Assembly: GCA_947496865.1 (NCBI GenBank) | Contig: CANMEE010000001.1 | Coordinates: forward strand, 62,001-126,000 | From: an uncultured Sphingomonadaceae bacterium | GTDB taxonomy: Bacteria; Pseudomonadota; Alphaproteobacteria; Sphingomonadales; Sphingomonadaceae | DNA: 64,000 nt | Direction of reading: 5' to 3' | Shown here: positions 51,433 through 60,622 of the stretch, in pieces | Layout of the letters: each line of letters opens with the position of its first letter | How positions within the stretch are numbered: position 1 is the stretch's first letter | Notes under the pieces: model-generated | Told to the model about the DNA's origin: nothing | The model's database searches: none | What the model saw: only the letters and a program-made list of their open reading frames with translations | Translations under genes and position numbers: made by a program

Positions 51433-53754
51433 ATGCCTTCATTCGCAGAATCACTGGAAAAGACCCTTCATCAGGCGCTGAAAAATGCTGCCGATCGGTC
51501 TCATGAATATGCGACCTTGGAACATCTTTTACTCGCTTTAATTGACGATGGCGATGCGTCCCAAGTGATGAATGCTTGCGGTGTTGATCTGGGCGAACTG
51601 GAAGATGCTGTTGTCCTTTATCTCGACAGCGAACTGGACTCCTTGAAGGTTGAAAAATCCATCGACCCCTCTCCGACATCAGGTTTTCAGCGAGTTGTCC
51701 AACGCGCCATCTTGCATGTTCAGTCGTCTGGAAAAGACGAAGTGACGGGCGCCAACGTACTCGTGGCCCTGTTCTCTGAACGCGAAAGCTATGCTGTTTA
51801 TTTCCTCCAACAGCAAGATATGAGCCGCTTGGACGCGGTCAGCTTCATCAGCCATGGCGTCGGCAAAGGTGGTCAGTCTGTCGATCCGGCCGAGCTATCC
51901 GGTAATGAAGAAGGCGACGACAAGAAAGAAGCGAAAAGCAAAAAAGAAACCGCGCTCGACCAGTTTACCGTCAACTTGAACGAGAAAGCCAAAGATGGCC
52001 GGATCGATCCGCTGATCGGTCGCCAAGCCGAAGTCGATCGCACCGTGCAAATCTTGTGCCGCCGGTCCAAGAATAATCCGCTATATGTCGGTGAACCGGG
52101 CGTTGGTAAAACCGCCATTGCCGAAGGCCTTGCTCTACGCATCGTCGAAGAAAATGTTCCCGACGTATTGAAGCCGGCAGTTATCTATTCATTGGACATG
52201 GGGTCATTGCTCGCTGGCACACGCTATCGCGGTGATTTTGAAGAACGTCTGAAACAGGTTGTTTCCGAGCTGGAGAAAATGCCCGACGCGATCCTGTTCA
52301 TTGACGAAATTCACACCGTAATTGGCGCTGGTGCAACCAGTGGCGGCGCGATGGATGCTTCCAACTTGCTGAAACCGGCTTTGTCGGGCGGTATTATCCG
52401 TTGCATCGGATCGACCACCTATAAAGAATTCCGCAATCACTTTGAAAAAGATCGCGCCCTATTGCGCCGGTTCCAGAAAATTGATGTCAACGAGCCTAGC
52501 GTCGAGGACACCATCAAAATCCTCGCGGGCCTGCGTTCCGCTTTTGAAGAGCATCATAATGTGCGCTATGCGCCTGATGCGCTAAAATCGGCGGTGGAAC
52601 TGTCCACGCGCTATATTAATGACCGCAAATTGCCGGATAAGGCCATTGATGTGATCGACGAAGTGGGCGCGATGCAAATGTTGTTGCCGCCTTCACGCCG
52701 CAAAAAGATGATCACGACCAAGGATATTGAAGCGGTTATCGCCACCATGGCGCGCATCCCGCCCAAATCCGTGTCGAAAGATGACAAGAAAACGCTCGAA
52801 AGTCTCGACAGAGATCTCAAGCGCGTTGTCTTTGGTCAAAATGCAGCCATTGAAAAGCTATCGAGCGCTATCAAACTGTCTCGTGCTGGTCTCCGCGAAC
52901 CAGACAAGCCGATTGGCAACTATCTGTTCTCCGGCCCCACGGGCGTTGGTAAAACCGAGGTTGCACGGCAATTATCATCCATCATGGGCATCCCGCTCAA
53001 ACGCTTTGACATGTCCGAATATATGGAGCGGCATAGCGTCTCTCGCCTCATCGGTGCGCCTCCGGGTTATGTCGGCTATGATCAGGGCGGATTGCTTACC
53101 GACGCCATCGATCAAAACCCGCATTGCGTGCTGTTGCTTGATGAGATTGAGAAAGCCCACCCGGATCTGTTCAACATCCTGTTGCAGGTCATGGACAATG
53201 GCAAGCTGACCGATCACCACGGCAAGACTGTCGATTTCCGCAATGTCATCCTGATCATGACCACCAATGCTGGCGCGTCGGATATGGCGAAAGAAGGCAT
53301 TGGCTTTGGCAATGTGTCCAAAGAAGATGCCAGCGATGAAGCGGTGAAGAAAATGTTCACCCCTGAATTCCGTAATCGTCTGGATGCGATTGTGCCATTT
53401 GCCTACCTGCCGCCAGAAGTTGTCGCACGGGTTGTCGAGAAGTTTATTCTTGAGCTGGAATTGCAACTGGCGGATCAGAATGTCCACATCACGCTGGACG
53501 AAGATGCGCAGGCCTGGCTCACCGAACGTGGATATGACAAGCTTTATGGTGCGCGCCCAATGGGCCGCCTGATCCAAGAGAAGATCAAGCAACCACTGGC
53601 CGAGGAATTGCTGTTCGGCAAGCTGGTCAATGGCGGCGAGGTCAAGGTGCATCTGAAAGACAATGCGCTGACTTTCGAGGTCACACCTGCCGCGCCGGCT
53701 AGCAAAAAGAAAAAATCTGCGTCGAAGAAAAAGGCGCCAAGCAAAAGCAAGTAA
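51433..53754 (+). CDS. clpA: ATP-dependent Clp protease ATP-binding subunit ClpA
   Basis: 773-aa AAA+ unfoldase that feeds ClpP. It has Clp-N repeats (about residues 1-140), AAA1 with Walker A GEPGVGKTAIAEG (about 215) and Walker B ILFIDEIHT, and AAA2 with GPTGVGKTEVARQL (about 500) and VLLLDEIEKAHP. The ClpP-binding loop IGL/IGF-type element is IGFGN in AAA2. The last 20 residues are a Lys/Ser/Ala-rich tail, not usual in ClpA. No clpS lies upstream; the adaptor must be elsewhere. Start 51433 behind AAGGAG. Confidence 0.95.
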   Translation: MPSFAESLEKTLHQALKNAADRSHEYATLEHLLLALIDDGDASQVMNACGVDLGELEDAVVLYLDSELDSLKVEKSIDPSPTSGFQRVVQRAILHVQSSGKDEVTGANVLVALFSERESYAVYFLQQQDMSRLDAVSFISHGVGKGGQSVDPAELSGNEEGDDKKEAKSKKETALDQFTVNLNEKAKDGRIDPLIGRQAEVDRTVQILCRRSKNNPLYVGEPGVGKTAIAEGLALRIVEENVPDVLKPAVIYSLDMGSLLAGTRYRGDFEERLKQVVSELEKMPDAILFIDEIHTVIGAGATSGGAMDASNLLKPALSGGIIRCIGSTTYKEFRNHFEKDRALLRRFQKIDVNEPSVEDTIKILAGLRSAFEEHHNVRYAPDALKSAVELSTRYINDRKLPDKAIDVIDEVGAMQMLLPPSRRKKMITTKDIEAVIATMARIPPKSVSKDDKKTLESLDRDLKRVVFGQNAAIEKLSSAIKLSRAGLREPDKPIGNYLFSGPTGVGKTEVARQLSSIMGIPLKRFDMSEYMERHSVSRLIGAPPGYVGYDQGGLLTDAIDQNPHCVLLLDEIEKAHPDLFNILLQVMDNGKLTDHHGKTVDFRNVILIMTTNAGASDMAKEGIGFGNVSKEDASDEAVKKMFTPEFRNRLDAIVPFAYLPPEVVARVVEKFILELELQLADQNVHITLDEDAQAWLTERGYDKLYGARPMGRLIQEKIKQPLAEELLFGKLVNGGEVKVHLKDNALTFEVTPAAPASKKKKSASKKKAPSKSK

Positions 53755-53795
53755 CTTCCCTTCAAAAGCACGGTTCAACCCGTGCACCCAAAATA

Positions 53796-53828
53796 TGAAA
53801 CGGCGTGACTGGTCTCACGCCGTTTTTT
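53796..53828 (+). terminator. Strong terminator after clpA
   Basis: AAACGGCGTGA pairs with TCACGCCGTTT (one unpaired base near the loop CTGGTC) and is followed by seven T. It lies 42 bp after the clpA stop. Confidence 0.92.
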
Positions 53829-53883
53829 TGTGTGCGTGATTGACACCCCAAAATTTGCTATATTCGGGGTGAGGAGAGAGAAA

Positions 53884-54609
53884 ATGGCCTATTTTCAAGG
53901 ATTCATCATTCCCGTTCCCGAAGCCAATAGGGAATCCTATCTCAAGATGGCGCGCGAGTCCGTGCCGCTTTTTACCGATTATGGCGCGCGACGGATTGTC
54001 GAATGTTGGGGGTGCGATGTGCCGCGAGGCGAAGTTACTGACATGTTCGGGGCGGTGAACGCCGAGAAAAATGAGAATATTGTCTTCTCATGGATCGATT
54101 GGGGAACGAAAGACACATTCGACAAGGCCCATGAAGACATGATGAGCGACGAACGGATGGAGGAGCCCCAAGAAATGCCGTTTGATGGCATGCGGATGAT
54201 CTATTCAGGCTTTGAGACGGTCGGTGAGAGTGGGACAAGCGACTCGACCGGATATGTTCAGGGCTATGTCGCCCCGGTCCCAAAAGACAATCGCGATGCT
54301 TTTGCCGACATGTGCAAGACCATGCGCGCGCTGGCCATTGACCATGGTGCCTTGCGAGCGGCCGATGGCTGGGCTGAAGAGATGGAAGATGGCAAGGTCA
54401 CCGATTTCAAACAGGCGGTTAAGGCACAAACCGGTGAAGCCATCGCTTTCGGTTATGCCGAATGGCCTTCCAAAGACGCTTTTGACAAAGGCGCAGAAAA
54501 GATGCGTATGGATAAACGCATGCCGCCCCCGGGCGCCGAAATGCCGATGGATGGGAAGCGTTTAATCTATGGCGGATTTGAAATCCTTCTCGACACCGAT
54601 TGCCAATAG
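53884..54609 (+). CDS. Tandem DUF1428 fusion protein
   Basis: 241-aa protein made of two DUF1428 domains (about residues 1-118 and 124-241). Each begins with the same pattern (AYFQGFIIPVPEANRESY; GYVQGYVAPVPKDNRDAF), keeps a CWG/ADGW-type turn and DxxxAVxA, and ends KRLIYGGFE or MRMIYSGFE. DUF1428 proteins are usually single domains of about 117 aa, with a ferredoxin-like fold that dimerises; here the pair could replace the dimer. No function is known. Start 53884 behind GAGGAGAG; the open frame upstream is not supported. Confidence 0.82.
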   Translation: MAYFQGFIIPVPEANRESYLKMARESVPLFTDYGARRIVECWGCDVPRGEVTDMFGAVNAEKNENIVFSWIDWGTKDTFDKAHEDMMSDERMEEPQEMPFDGMRMIYSGFETVGESGTSDSTGYVQGYVAPVPKDNRDAFADMCKTMRALAIDHGALRAADGWAEEMEDGKVTDFKQAVKAQTGEAIAFGYAEWPSKDAFDKGAEKMRMDKRMPPPGAEMPMDGKRLIYGGFEILLDTDCQ

Positions 54610-54623
54610 CCGTGAAATAATTA

Positions 54624-54655
54624 AACCCTCCTGACAATATGCTGTCAGGAGGGTT
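54624..54655 (+). terminator. 13-bp perfect hairpin after the DUF1428 gene
   Basis: AACCCTCCTGACA (54624-54636) and TGTCAGGAGGGTT (54643-54655) are exact complements around ATATGC. No long T-run follows, so it may act as a weak terminator or mRNA-end protector ahead of the VOC-WYL pair. Confidence 0.65.
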
Positions 54656-54700
54656 ATGGCATTAGCAAACTTGTCCCCAACAACAAGCAGGAGCAAGTTA

Positions 54701-55072
54701 ATGACTGAAGCCAAACATAACCGCCTCGTATGGACTGAAATTCCCGCAATCGATCTCGAAAGGGCAACACGCTTTTACGAGACCTTGCTGGAAGCCCCGC
54801 TCACCAGAAATGAAGCGGGACCACAGCCCATGATGATGTTGCCCTATGAAGGCGAGAATGCATCATCAGGGCATATTTACGAAGGAAAACCCGCAACGGC
54901 GGGCGATGGCATTACCGCGCATCTCGCAGTCGATGGCTATCTTGATGATGCTATGGAGCGCGTAAAAAAAGGCGGCGGCGAAGTCGTTTCCGACGTCATT
55001 GCCATTCCCGCAGGATCATTTTTCTATGCAAAGGATACCGAGGGCAACTCGCTCGGTATCTTTAAGAATTAA
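54701..55072 (+). CDS. VOC family protein (glyoxalase/dioxygenase fold)
   Basis: 123-aa VOC protein. It starts NRLVWTEIPAIDLERATRFYETLLEAP, and ends AGSFFYAKDTEGNSLGIFK, the second half-site. The start at 54701 follows CAGGAG by seven bases. It lies 3 bp before the WYL regulator gene, so the regulator is probably co-transcribed with this target. Confidence 0.82.
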   Translation: MTEAKHNRLVWTEIPAIDLERATRFYETLLEAPLTRNEAGPQPMMMLPYEGENASSGHIYEGKPATAGDGITAHLAVDGYLDDAMERVKKGGGEVVSDVIAIPAGSFFYAKDTEGNSLGIFKN

Positions 55073-55075
55073 ATC

Positions 55076-55768
55076 ATGCGTAGAGCCGACCGCCTGTTTC
55101 AGATCGTTCAATATCTGCGCGGCGGTCGGCTTGTCACTGCTGCAATGCTTGCCGAGCGTTTGGAGGTTTCCGAACGGACTATCTACCGCGACATTGCCGA
55201 CTTGCAATCCACGGGTGTTCCGATCGATGGGGAAGCCGGTATCGGATATATTATGCGCAGCGGCTTTGATTTGCCGCCGCTAATGTTCACGCGGGAGGAA
55301 ATTGTCGCGCTTGTTACAGGCGCGCGCATGGTTCGCGCCTGGGGCGGAACCGCAATGATAGAAGCGGCAGAAGAGGCTCTGGTTAAAATTGAGACGGTAT
55401 TGCCCGAAAAAGAGCGAGGCCGTGTCGGCGGCGCGAAAATATTCGCACCGGAAATGGGGCTTGGTGGCAAAACCCGTGAAGTTATTGACCGCTGCGAAGC
55501 GGCCATTGATCGCCGTGATATATTGTCCTTTGACTATCATGATCAGGAAGGAGCCGCGACACACCGCACCGTCCAACCATTGGGCCTGTGGTTCTGGGGC
55601 AAGACTTGGACATTGGTTGCCTGGTGCGAATTGCGTGACGATTTTCGTATGTTCCGTCTGGACCGGATAGAAAAATTGACCCAAACGGGACAGATGTTTA
55701 CGCCCATTCCCGAGCGATCCCTTGCTGAAATTCTCAAGCAGATCGAAGGAAAATATGGGAAGCAATGA
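55076..55768 (+). CDS. YafY/WYL-domain transcriptional regulator
   Basis: 230-aa regulator. The N-terminal HTH_11 domain (about residues 1-60) is RRADRLFQIVQYLRGGRLVTAAMLAERLEVSERTIYRDI; the WYL domain (about 135-205) has the PLGLWFWGKTWTLVAWCELRDDFRMFRLDRI core. WYL domains bind small ligands or nucleic acid. Being an operon partner of the VOC gene suggests local control of VOC or DUF1428 functions. Confidence 0.88.
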   Translation: MRRADRLFQIVQYLRGGRLVTAAMLAERLEVSERTIYRDIADLQSTGVPIDGEAGIGYIMRSGFDLPPLMFTREEIVALVTGARMVRAWGGTAMIEAAEEALVKIETVLPEKERGRVGGAKIFAPEMGLGGKTREVIDRCEAAIDRRDILSFDYHDQEGAATHRTVQPLGLWFWGKTWTLVAWCELRDDFRMFRLDRIEKLTQTGQMFTPIPERSLAEILKQIEGKYGKQ

Positions 55769-55865
55769 ATCGGTTTGGGGTTCTCCCGCTCTTTTCGGTC
55801 CATTGTAACCTGAAATCGATACGGCGCGAACCAGCCAGTATCTGCACTGAAAAGGGACTTTCCAC

Positions 55866-56657
55866 ATGCTAATGCGGCTCTTGTTATCGGTGATCGCGCT
55901 ATCGCTTTCAACCAGCGCGTGGGCTGCCCATGATCATTCTCCTTGGAATGCCCTGCTCAAACGCAATGTTGTTGTCACCGGCGGCGGAACCTCCTCAAAG
56001 GTCAATTACGCCCGCTTCAAAACGGACCGCGTGAAACTCAAGGCCTATCTTGATAGCACATCATCAGTCAGCCAAGCGACCTTCAACACTTGGTCCAAAA
56101 ACGACCAACTGGCCTTTCTGATCAATGCTTATAACGCTTGGACGATTGAGCTTATTCTAACCGAATATCCCAATTTGAAATCGATCAAGGATCTGGGTTC
56201 GATCATCCGCTCACCGTGGAAACAGAAGTTCATTCCGCTGTTCGGTAAGACCGTCTCGCTGGACCATATCGAACATAGTCTGATCCGCGGCAGCGGGCGC
56301 TATAACGAACCGCGCATCCATTTTGCAGTAAATTGCGCCAGCATCGGATGCCCGGCCCTACGCAATACCGCCTATCGTGGCAGCACCCTGTCCGCCCAGC
56401 TTCAAACCGCGACAAAGGATTTCTTGCGCGACCGTAGCCGCAATCGCCTGAAAGATGGCAGGCTTCAGGTTTCCAATGTCTTCAAATGGTATCGCGGCGA
56501 TTTTGAAAAAGGATGGCGCGGCGCGAAGAACCTCCATCAATTTCTTGCAATCTATGCAGGCTCACTCGGCCTGACCAAGGGGCAGCAAGCCACTCTAAAA
56601 GCCGGCAAGACAAAGGTCAGCTTTCTAAGCTATGACTGGCGTTTAAACCGGACCTGA
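55866..56657 (+). CDS. DUF547 family exported protein
   Basis: 263-aa protein with signal peptide (LLSVIALSLSTSAWA) and DUF547 (about residues 60-215): LVTGGGTSSKVNYARFK, NDQLAFLINAYNAWTIELI, INFAVNCASIGCPAL-like FAVNCASIGCPALRN and ERFL-type end. The fold is related to transglutaminase-like proteins; Cys and His are conserved but activity is unknown. It is 6 bp upstream of the DUF3047 gene. Confidence 0.84.
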   Translation: MLMRLLLSVIALSLSTSAWAAHDHSPWNALLKRNVVVTGGGTSSKVNYARFKTDRVKLKAYLDSTSSVSQATFNTWSKNDQLAFLINAYNAWTIELILTEYPNLKSIKDLGSIIRSPWKQKFIPLFGKTVSLDHIEHSLIRGSGRYNEPRIHFAVNCASIGCPALRNTAYRGSTLSAQLQTATKDFLRDRSRNRLKDGRLQVSNVFKWYRGDFEKGWRGAKNLHQFLAIYAGSLGLTKGQQATLKAGKTKVSFLSYDWRLNRT

Positions 56658-56663
56658 CAAACT

Positions 56664-57404
56664 ATGAACAGGGTTCTTCTTTCGACCATCGCCATTATGA
56701 TCGCAGCATCACCAACAATGGTGGTAGCCCAATCAGGCAGCGTGCAACGGATCAGCAATTTTGCCAGCGGCACCGCCGGATGGCGCAGCATACAGATCGA
56801 TAAGAAAATCCCTGCGACCAAATTCGCCGCGAAACGGATTCAAGGCGTGCCCGCCATCGAAGCTTATGCCCGCAAAAGCATGGCTCTGTTTACCCGCTCC
56901 GTGACGGTGAACCTTTCAAAAACACCGGTCCTGTGCTGGCGTTGGCGGGTTAACAATGTCGTAAAATCAGCGAATATCGCCAAAAAATCTGGAGATGATC
57001 AGGCTGCCCGCGTTTATGTCGGTCTGGATTTACCGAGCAGCGCAATTTCCCTTGGGACCCGCGCCAAACTGGCGCTCGCCCGTACACGAGGCGGCAATGC
57101 CATACCCGATGGGGCGATAAACTATGTCTGGGACAATCGCTTTCCCGTCGGAACCGCCCGGAACAACGTCTATACCAAGCAAGCTAAGATCATCGTCGCG
57201 CAGAGCGGTGCCGCACAGGCCGGGACATGGGTAAACGAACGCCGCAATCTGGCTGCTGACATCCAAAAACAGTTCAAAACCGGTAAAGCCAAAGTGACCT
57301 CCATCGCCATATCCAGCGATACCGACAATAGCGGGGAGACGGTCACTGCCGCGTTTGCCGACATCCACATGGTTTCTGCAAACGCCAAATGTCAGTATAG
57401 ATAA
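56664..57404 (+). CDS. DUF3047 family exported protein
   Basis: 246-aa protein with signal peptide (MNRVLLSTIAIMIAASPTMVVA) and DUF3047, including the family strings TPVLCWRWRVNNVV, DDQAARVYVGLD and NYVWDNRFPVGT. It likely has a beta-sandwich, periplasmic. Unknown function. Close coupling to DUF547 suggests a joint pathway. Confidence 0.84.
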   Translation: MNRVLLSTIAIMIAASPTMVVAQSGSVQRISNFASGTAGWRSIQIDKKIPATKFAAKRIQGVPAIEAYARKSMALFTRSVTVNLSKTPVLCWRWRVNNVVKSANIAKKSGDDQAARVYVGLDLPSSAISLGTRAKLALARTRGGNAIPDGAINYVWDNRFPVGTARNNVYTKQAKIIVAQSGAAQAGTWVNERRNLAADIQKQFKTGKAKVTSIAISSDTDNSGETVTAAFADIHMVSANAKCQYR

Positions 57405-57469
57405 GCACGGCCTACAAAACCGGCAGCGGTCTGTTATAGACTGGGCTCTCATCGCTATAGGAGCCCATC

Positions 57470-58093
57470 ATGTCATCGTCCCCATCACCCCTCACCTTCT
57501 ATACAAACCCAATGTCTCGTGGTCAGATCGCCCGCTGGGCACTGCACGAAGCGGGTGCGGAATATGATCAGCAGATTGTTGAATATGATGAGATAAAGTC
57601 TACGGACTATCTTGCGGTCAACCCCATGGGTAAAGTTCCAGCCATAGTCCACAACGGCAAGACCATTACAGAATGCGCCGCCATTTGCGCCTATCTAGCG
57701 GATAGTTTCCCAGATGCCGGGCTGGCGCCAATGCCCGATGAGCGCGCCGCCTATTATCGCTGGCTGTTTTTCGCTGCTGGTCCAATTGAGCAAGCGGTCA
57801 TGGACCGTAATTTGGGACTATCTGTTACAGCCGAGCAGCAACGCTCGGCCGGATACGGCAGCTATGACCAAGCGATGGATGTGTTGGATGAGATGTTGCA
57901 GTCTAATCCATATGTTTGTGGCGATCGCTTCACAATGGCGGATGTGTATGTCGGGTCCCAGGTGGACTGGGGTTTGCAATTCAAGACTTTTCCCGAGCGC
58001 GATAGTTTTATCGCTTATGCTGAAAGGCTGCGTAAGCGGGAGAAGTATAAGGAATCCAAGGCGATTGATGCAGCGTTAATGCCGGCATCCTAA
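57470..58093 (+). CDS. Glutathione S-transferase
   Basis: 207-aa GST. The thioredoxin-like domain (about 1-80) starts LTFYTNPMSRGQIARWALHEAGAEY with a Ser/Arg catalytic site and has NPMGKVPAIVHNGKTITECAAICAYLAD (cis-Pro and glutathione-binding ES/EC loop). The all-helical domain follows. It lies 65 bp after DUF3047. Confidence 0.87.
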   Translation: MSSSPSPLTFYTNPMSRGQIARWALHEAGAEYDQQIVEYDEIKSTDYLAVNPMGKVPAIVHNGKTITECAAICAYLADSFPDAGLAPMPDERAAYYRWLFFAAGPIEQAVMDRNLGLSVTAEQQRSAGYGSYDQAMDVLDEMLQSNPYVCGDRFTMADVYVGSQVDWGLQFKTFPERDSFIAYAERLRKREKYKESKAIDAALMPAS

Positions 58094-58203
58094 AGAAAAA
58101 CGATAAAAAATACCGGCATTGTAACCTTATCCGGCGTCAGGCCGAAACCTTCTATGAGAGCAGCAAGCAAGTGCTAGCTGCTAGCGATAGGAAGGACGAA
58201 GTC

Positions 58204-58653
58204 ATGAAAAATATTAGCCTCGCTGCCGCCACTGCCCTTATCAGTATCACCGCGACGCCAGCATTTGCGGACTCCGCCATCGACACCCAGAGCATGGTCG
58301 AGACTGCCGCTCCCCAAAAGCATCAGGCTATCGACCTTCCTATCCGTAAATTTGATTTGGCCCGCCTAACCGGCCAACAAGACCCCAGTTTTATGGCTAC
58401 CATGGCTACTGAATTTGAACCCGGATTCCGGGTGAGTAACAACACCGCAGCTCCAGCGACCGAACCCAGTGTCGGCCTGTCGGGACTGTTCATTCCTCAA
58501 GAATTTTCTTACCGGTCCAACGCGCAAGATAGCGGCGTGGATGCGGTCAATCCCGGCCGTTTTCTCTCCAGCTCGGTCCGTTCGGACTTTTTGCCTGACA
58601 CTGGACCGGCGGCAGCCGATAAAAATTCGGTCGGAGTCCGCTTCGGCTTTTAA
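58204..58653 (+). CDS. Small exported protein with aromatic C-terminus
   Basis: 149-aa protein from ATG 58204 (SD AGGAAGG). Signal peptide MKNISLAAATALISITATPAFA is clear. The mature part is polar, and it ends GVRFGF with a terminal Phe, as outer-membrane barrel proteins do, but it is too short for most barrels. Unknown family; it is ended by a strong terminator. Confidence 0.7.
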   Translation: MKNISLAAATALISITATPAFADSAIDTQSMVETAAPQKHQAIDLPIRKFDLARLTGQQDPSFMATMATEFEPGFRVSNNTAAPATEPSVGLSGLFIPQEFSYRSNAQDSGVDAVNPGRFLSSSVRSDFLPDTGPAAADKNSVGVRFGF

Positions 58654-58703
58654 AACAACTCCTCCTTCTTTCAGCATGATTTCCTCATCTCTCATATGCT
58701 GAA

Positions 58704-58744
58704 AGACAAAGGCCAGATGGTTTATCCATCTGGCCTTCTTTTTG
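58704..58744 (+). terminator. 12-bp perfect terminator
   Basis: AAGGCCAGATGG (58709-58720) and CCATCTGGCCTT (58726-58737) are exact complements around TTTAT, with CTTTTT following. It serves the plus-strand gene ending at 58653; on the minus strand it is also near the convergent lipoprotein gene end. Confidence 0.92.
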
Positions 58745-58774
58745 CCCAAAATTCTAACGTGCGCTTACAGGCGC

Positions 58775-59485
58775 TCAGTTTCCTTCGGTCAGCCCGGTTG
58801 TATTGATGGTTTCATCAGCAGCATCACGGGCCTGTTCGGGCGCATATTGCCGGCGCCAAGCATCCAGGTCTCTTTCATATTCTTCATAGGCCAGATAAAA
58901 ATCATTAAATGGCTTTTCCAACTCGGCCAGTGCGGCTGCTCCAAAATCAGTCATGCCATCGGATTTTGTTACAATCGCACGCTGACTAACTTGCACGGCT
59001 TGATCACAAAAGGGGCGGCGTAACGGGGAGAAAGACCAGAAATTATAAAGACTAGTCTGATGGCGATCATGCGCCTGTTTGTAGCCACTACCTTGTTCGC
59101 GGCGATATTTGCTGATGATCGCATTATTGGCGTTGCGCAGGAATTTCTTATTATTGCCGATAAAAGCATTATAGTCCCCGACGAGCCGAGCATATTGCGG
59201 TCCGGTACAACTCAGCGCTGCGACATTCAGTGCAGCCCTTACATGCCACAAGGTTTCCAACGGCCCAAGATCGCGGTTAATCGTTTGCCGCAAACCATCA
59301 GCACGCAATGGCGGCACGATGGTGTTGATGCTCGCTCCAAAAGGCGTTGTCGGAGCGCGCGGCGTATATTGTGGCGCAGCGACAGGAGCTGACGGTGGAG
59401 GAGATGGTGCCGTCTGACACGCAGCCAACGCAGACACGGCCGCAACAACAACAAATAGACGGGTTTTCTTGATATTCTGAAACAC
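58775..59485 (-). CDS. Lipoprotein of unknown function
   Basis: 236-aa lipoprotein from GTG 59485, following GGGGA. Signal MFQNIKKTRLFVVVAAVSALAAC carries lipobox LAAC. A Pro/Ala/Ser-rich segment (about 25-55) follows, then a mainly helical domain with two Cys. The C-terminus contains DFYLAYEEYERDLDAWRRQY, likely a coiled helix. No family recognised. The alternative start is ATG 59509. Confidence 0.7.
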   Translation of the reverse strand: MFQNIKKTRLFVVVAAVSALAACQTAPSPPPSAPVAAPQYTPRAPTTPFGASINTIVPPLRADGLRQTINRDLGPLETLWHVRAALNVAALSCTGPQYARLVGDYNAFIGNNKKFLRNANNAIISKYRREQGSGYKQAHDRHQTSLYNFWSFSPLRRPFCDQAVQVSQRAIVTKSDGMTDFGAAALAELEKPFNDFYLAYEEYERDLDAWRRQYAPEQARDAADETINTTGLTEGN

Positions 59486-59577
59486 TTCACATTCCCCTAT
59501 AGATCCCACGAAACTCCTATTCCTCGCCCTTCATATTGTCCAGCGATAGCATCAGAAAAGCGATCAATAGGCAAAAG

Positions 59578-59607
59578 AAAAAGCCCAGCAGTTTCCTGCC
59601 GGGCTTT
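59578..59607 (-). terminator. Terminator of the Bax inhibitor-1-like gene
   Basis: On the minus strand AAGCCCGGCAG and CTGCTGGGCTT pair (one mismatch) around GAAA and are followed by TTTCTTTT. Thirty bases after the stop codon at 59637. Confidence 0.8.
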
Positions 59608-59636
59608 GTCATAGTTCAACGCATATGAATAAAGGC

Positions 59637-60371
59637 TTAGTCTTGGCTGCCCATGAAGCTGAGCAGGAACTGGAACATGTTGATAAAGTCCAGATACAGG
59701 CTGAGCGCGCTCATAATGATCACTTTGCCAACCATGTCCGTGCCAGCCACATAAGAATACATATTCTTAATACGCTGCGTATCATAGGCTGTCAGGCCTG
59801 CGAAGACCAGAACACCAATCGCGCTGATGACAAAGTGCATCATTGTGGATTGCAGGAAGATGTTGATCACCATCGCTACCAGCAGGCCGATAACACCCAT
59901 GATCAGGAAACTGCCCCAACCGGACAAGTCTTTCTTCGTCGTGTAGCCAAAAAGGCTAAGACCCAAGAAAGCCGCCGATGTCGCAAAGAAAGTCTGGGCG
60001 ATCGATGCGCCGGTATAGACGAGGAAGATCGTCGACATGGAAAGACCCATTAAGGTCGCAAAGCCCCAGAACATGGCCTGAAGCGTCATGGTCGAGAATT
60101 TATTCTGTCCAAAGCTCATCGCAAATACAATGGCCAGTGGGGACAGGATAATTACCCATTTCAGGGGTCCGCCGCCAAACATGATTTCTGCGGCCATACC
60201 GGAACTTGCAAAGAGCATTGCGACAATACCGGTGAGCAAGACGCCGCTCGCCATGTAATTATAGACTTTGAGCATGTACGTCCGCAATCCGGCGTCATAA
60301 GCGGCATCGGATTGTGGCGCTGTGCCAACTGGGTTACGCGACATTGTCGCTCGTGGATCAGGCCAAGCCAT
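59637..60371 (-). CDS. Bax inhibitor-1/YccA family membrane protein
   Basis: 244-aa protein with seven predicted helices. Family marks: LGLSLFGYTTKKDLSGWG, TAYDTQRIKNMY and the C-terminal LYLDFINMFQFLLSFMG. Members are calcium-leak or protease-modulating membrane proteins. ATG 60371 follows GAGGAG. Confidence 0.9.
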   Translation of the reverse strand: MAWPDPRATMSRNPVGTAPQSDAAYDAGLRTYMLKVYNYMASGVLLTGIVAMLFASSGMAAEIMFGGGPLKWVIILSPLAIVFAMSFGQNKFSTMTLQAMFWGFATLMGLSMSTIFLVYTGASIAQTFFATSAAFLGLSLFGYTTKKDLSGWGSFLIMGVIGLLVAMVINIFLQSTMMHFVISAIGVLVFAGLTAYDTQRIKNMYSYVAGTDMVGKVIIMSALSLYLDFINMFQFLLSFMGSQD

Positions 60372-60622
60372 TATAATCAAACTCCTCAATAATTAAGCCG
60401 CCAAAATTTGCATTTTTGCGACTGTCCTCGCCAATATCGGTTGATTATGTGAATTTTTCAAGAAAAACCGCATGATCAGCCGACAAAATAACCGATAAAA
60501 TTGATAGATGCTATCAATTGATACGCACGCCGAGGTCAAAAAGTCGATTCAGGAACACCAAAAGCCCGACACAAACATTCTACACGGCGCGCGATCAGCG
60601 TTTTTTGAAACAACGGAACTGA

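Noticed and set aside
58172..58184. GCTAGCTGCTAGC shared with 63743-63755 as a possible attachment repeat
   Set aside because: The copy is only 13 bp, partly self-complementary and not placed at element borders; chance is likely. The tRNA 3' end is a better candidate.
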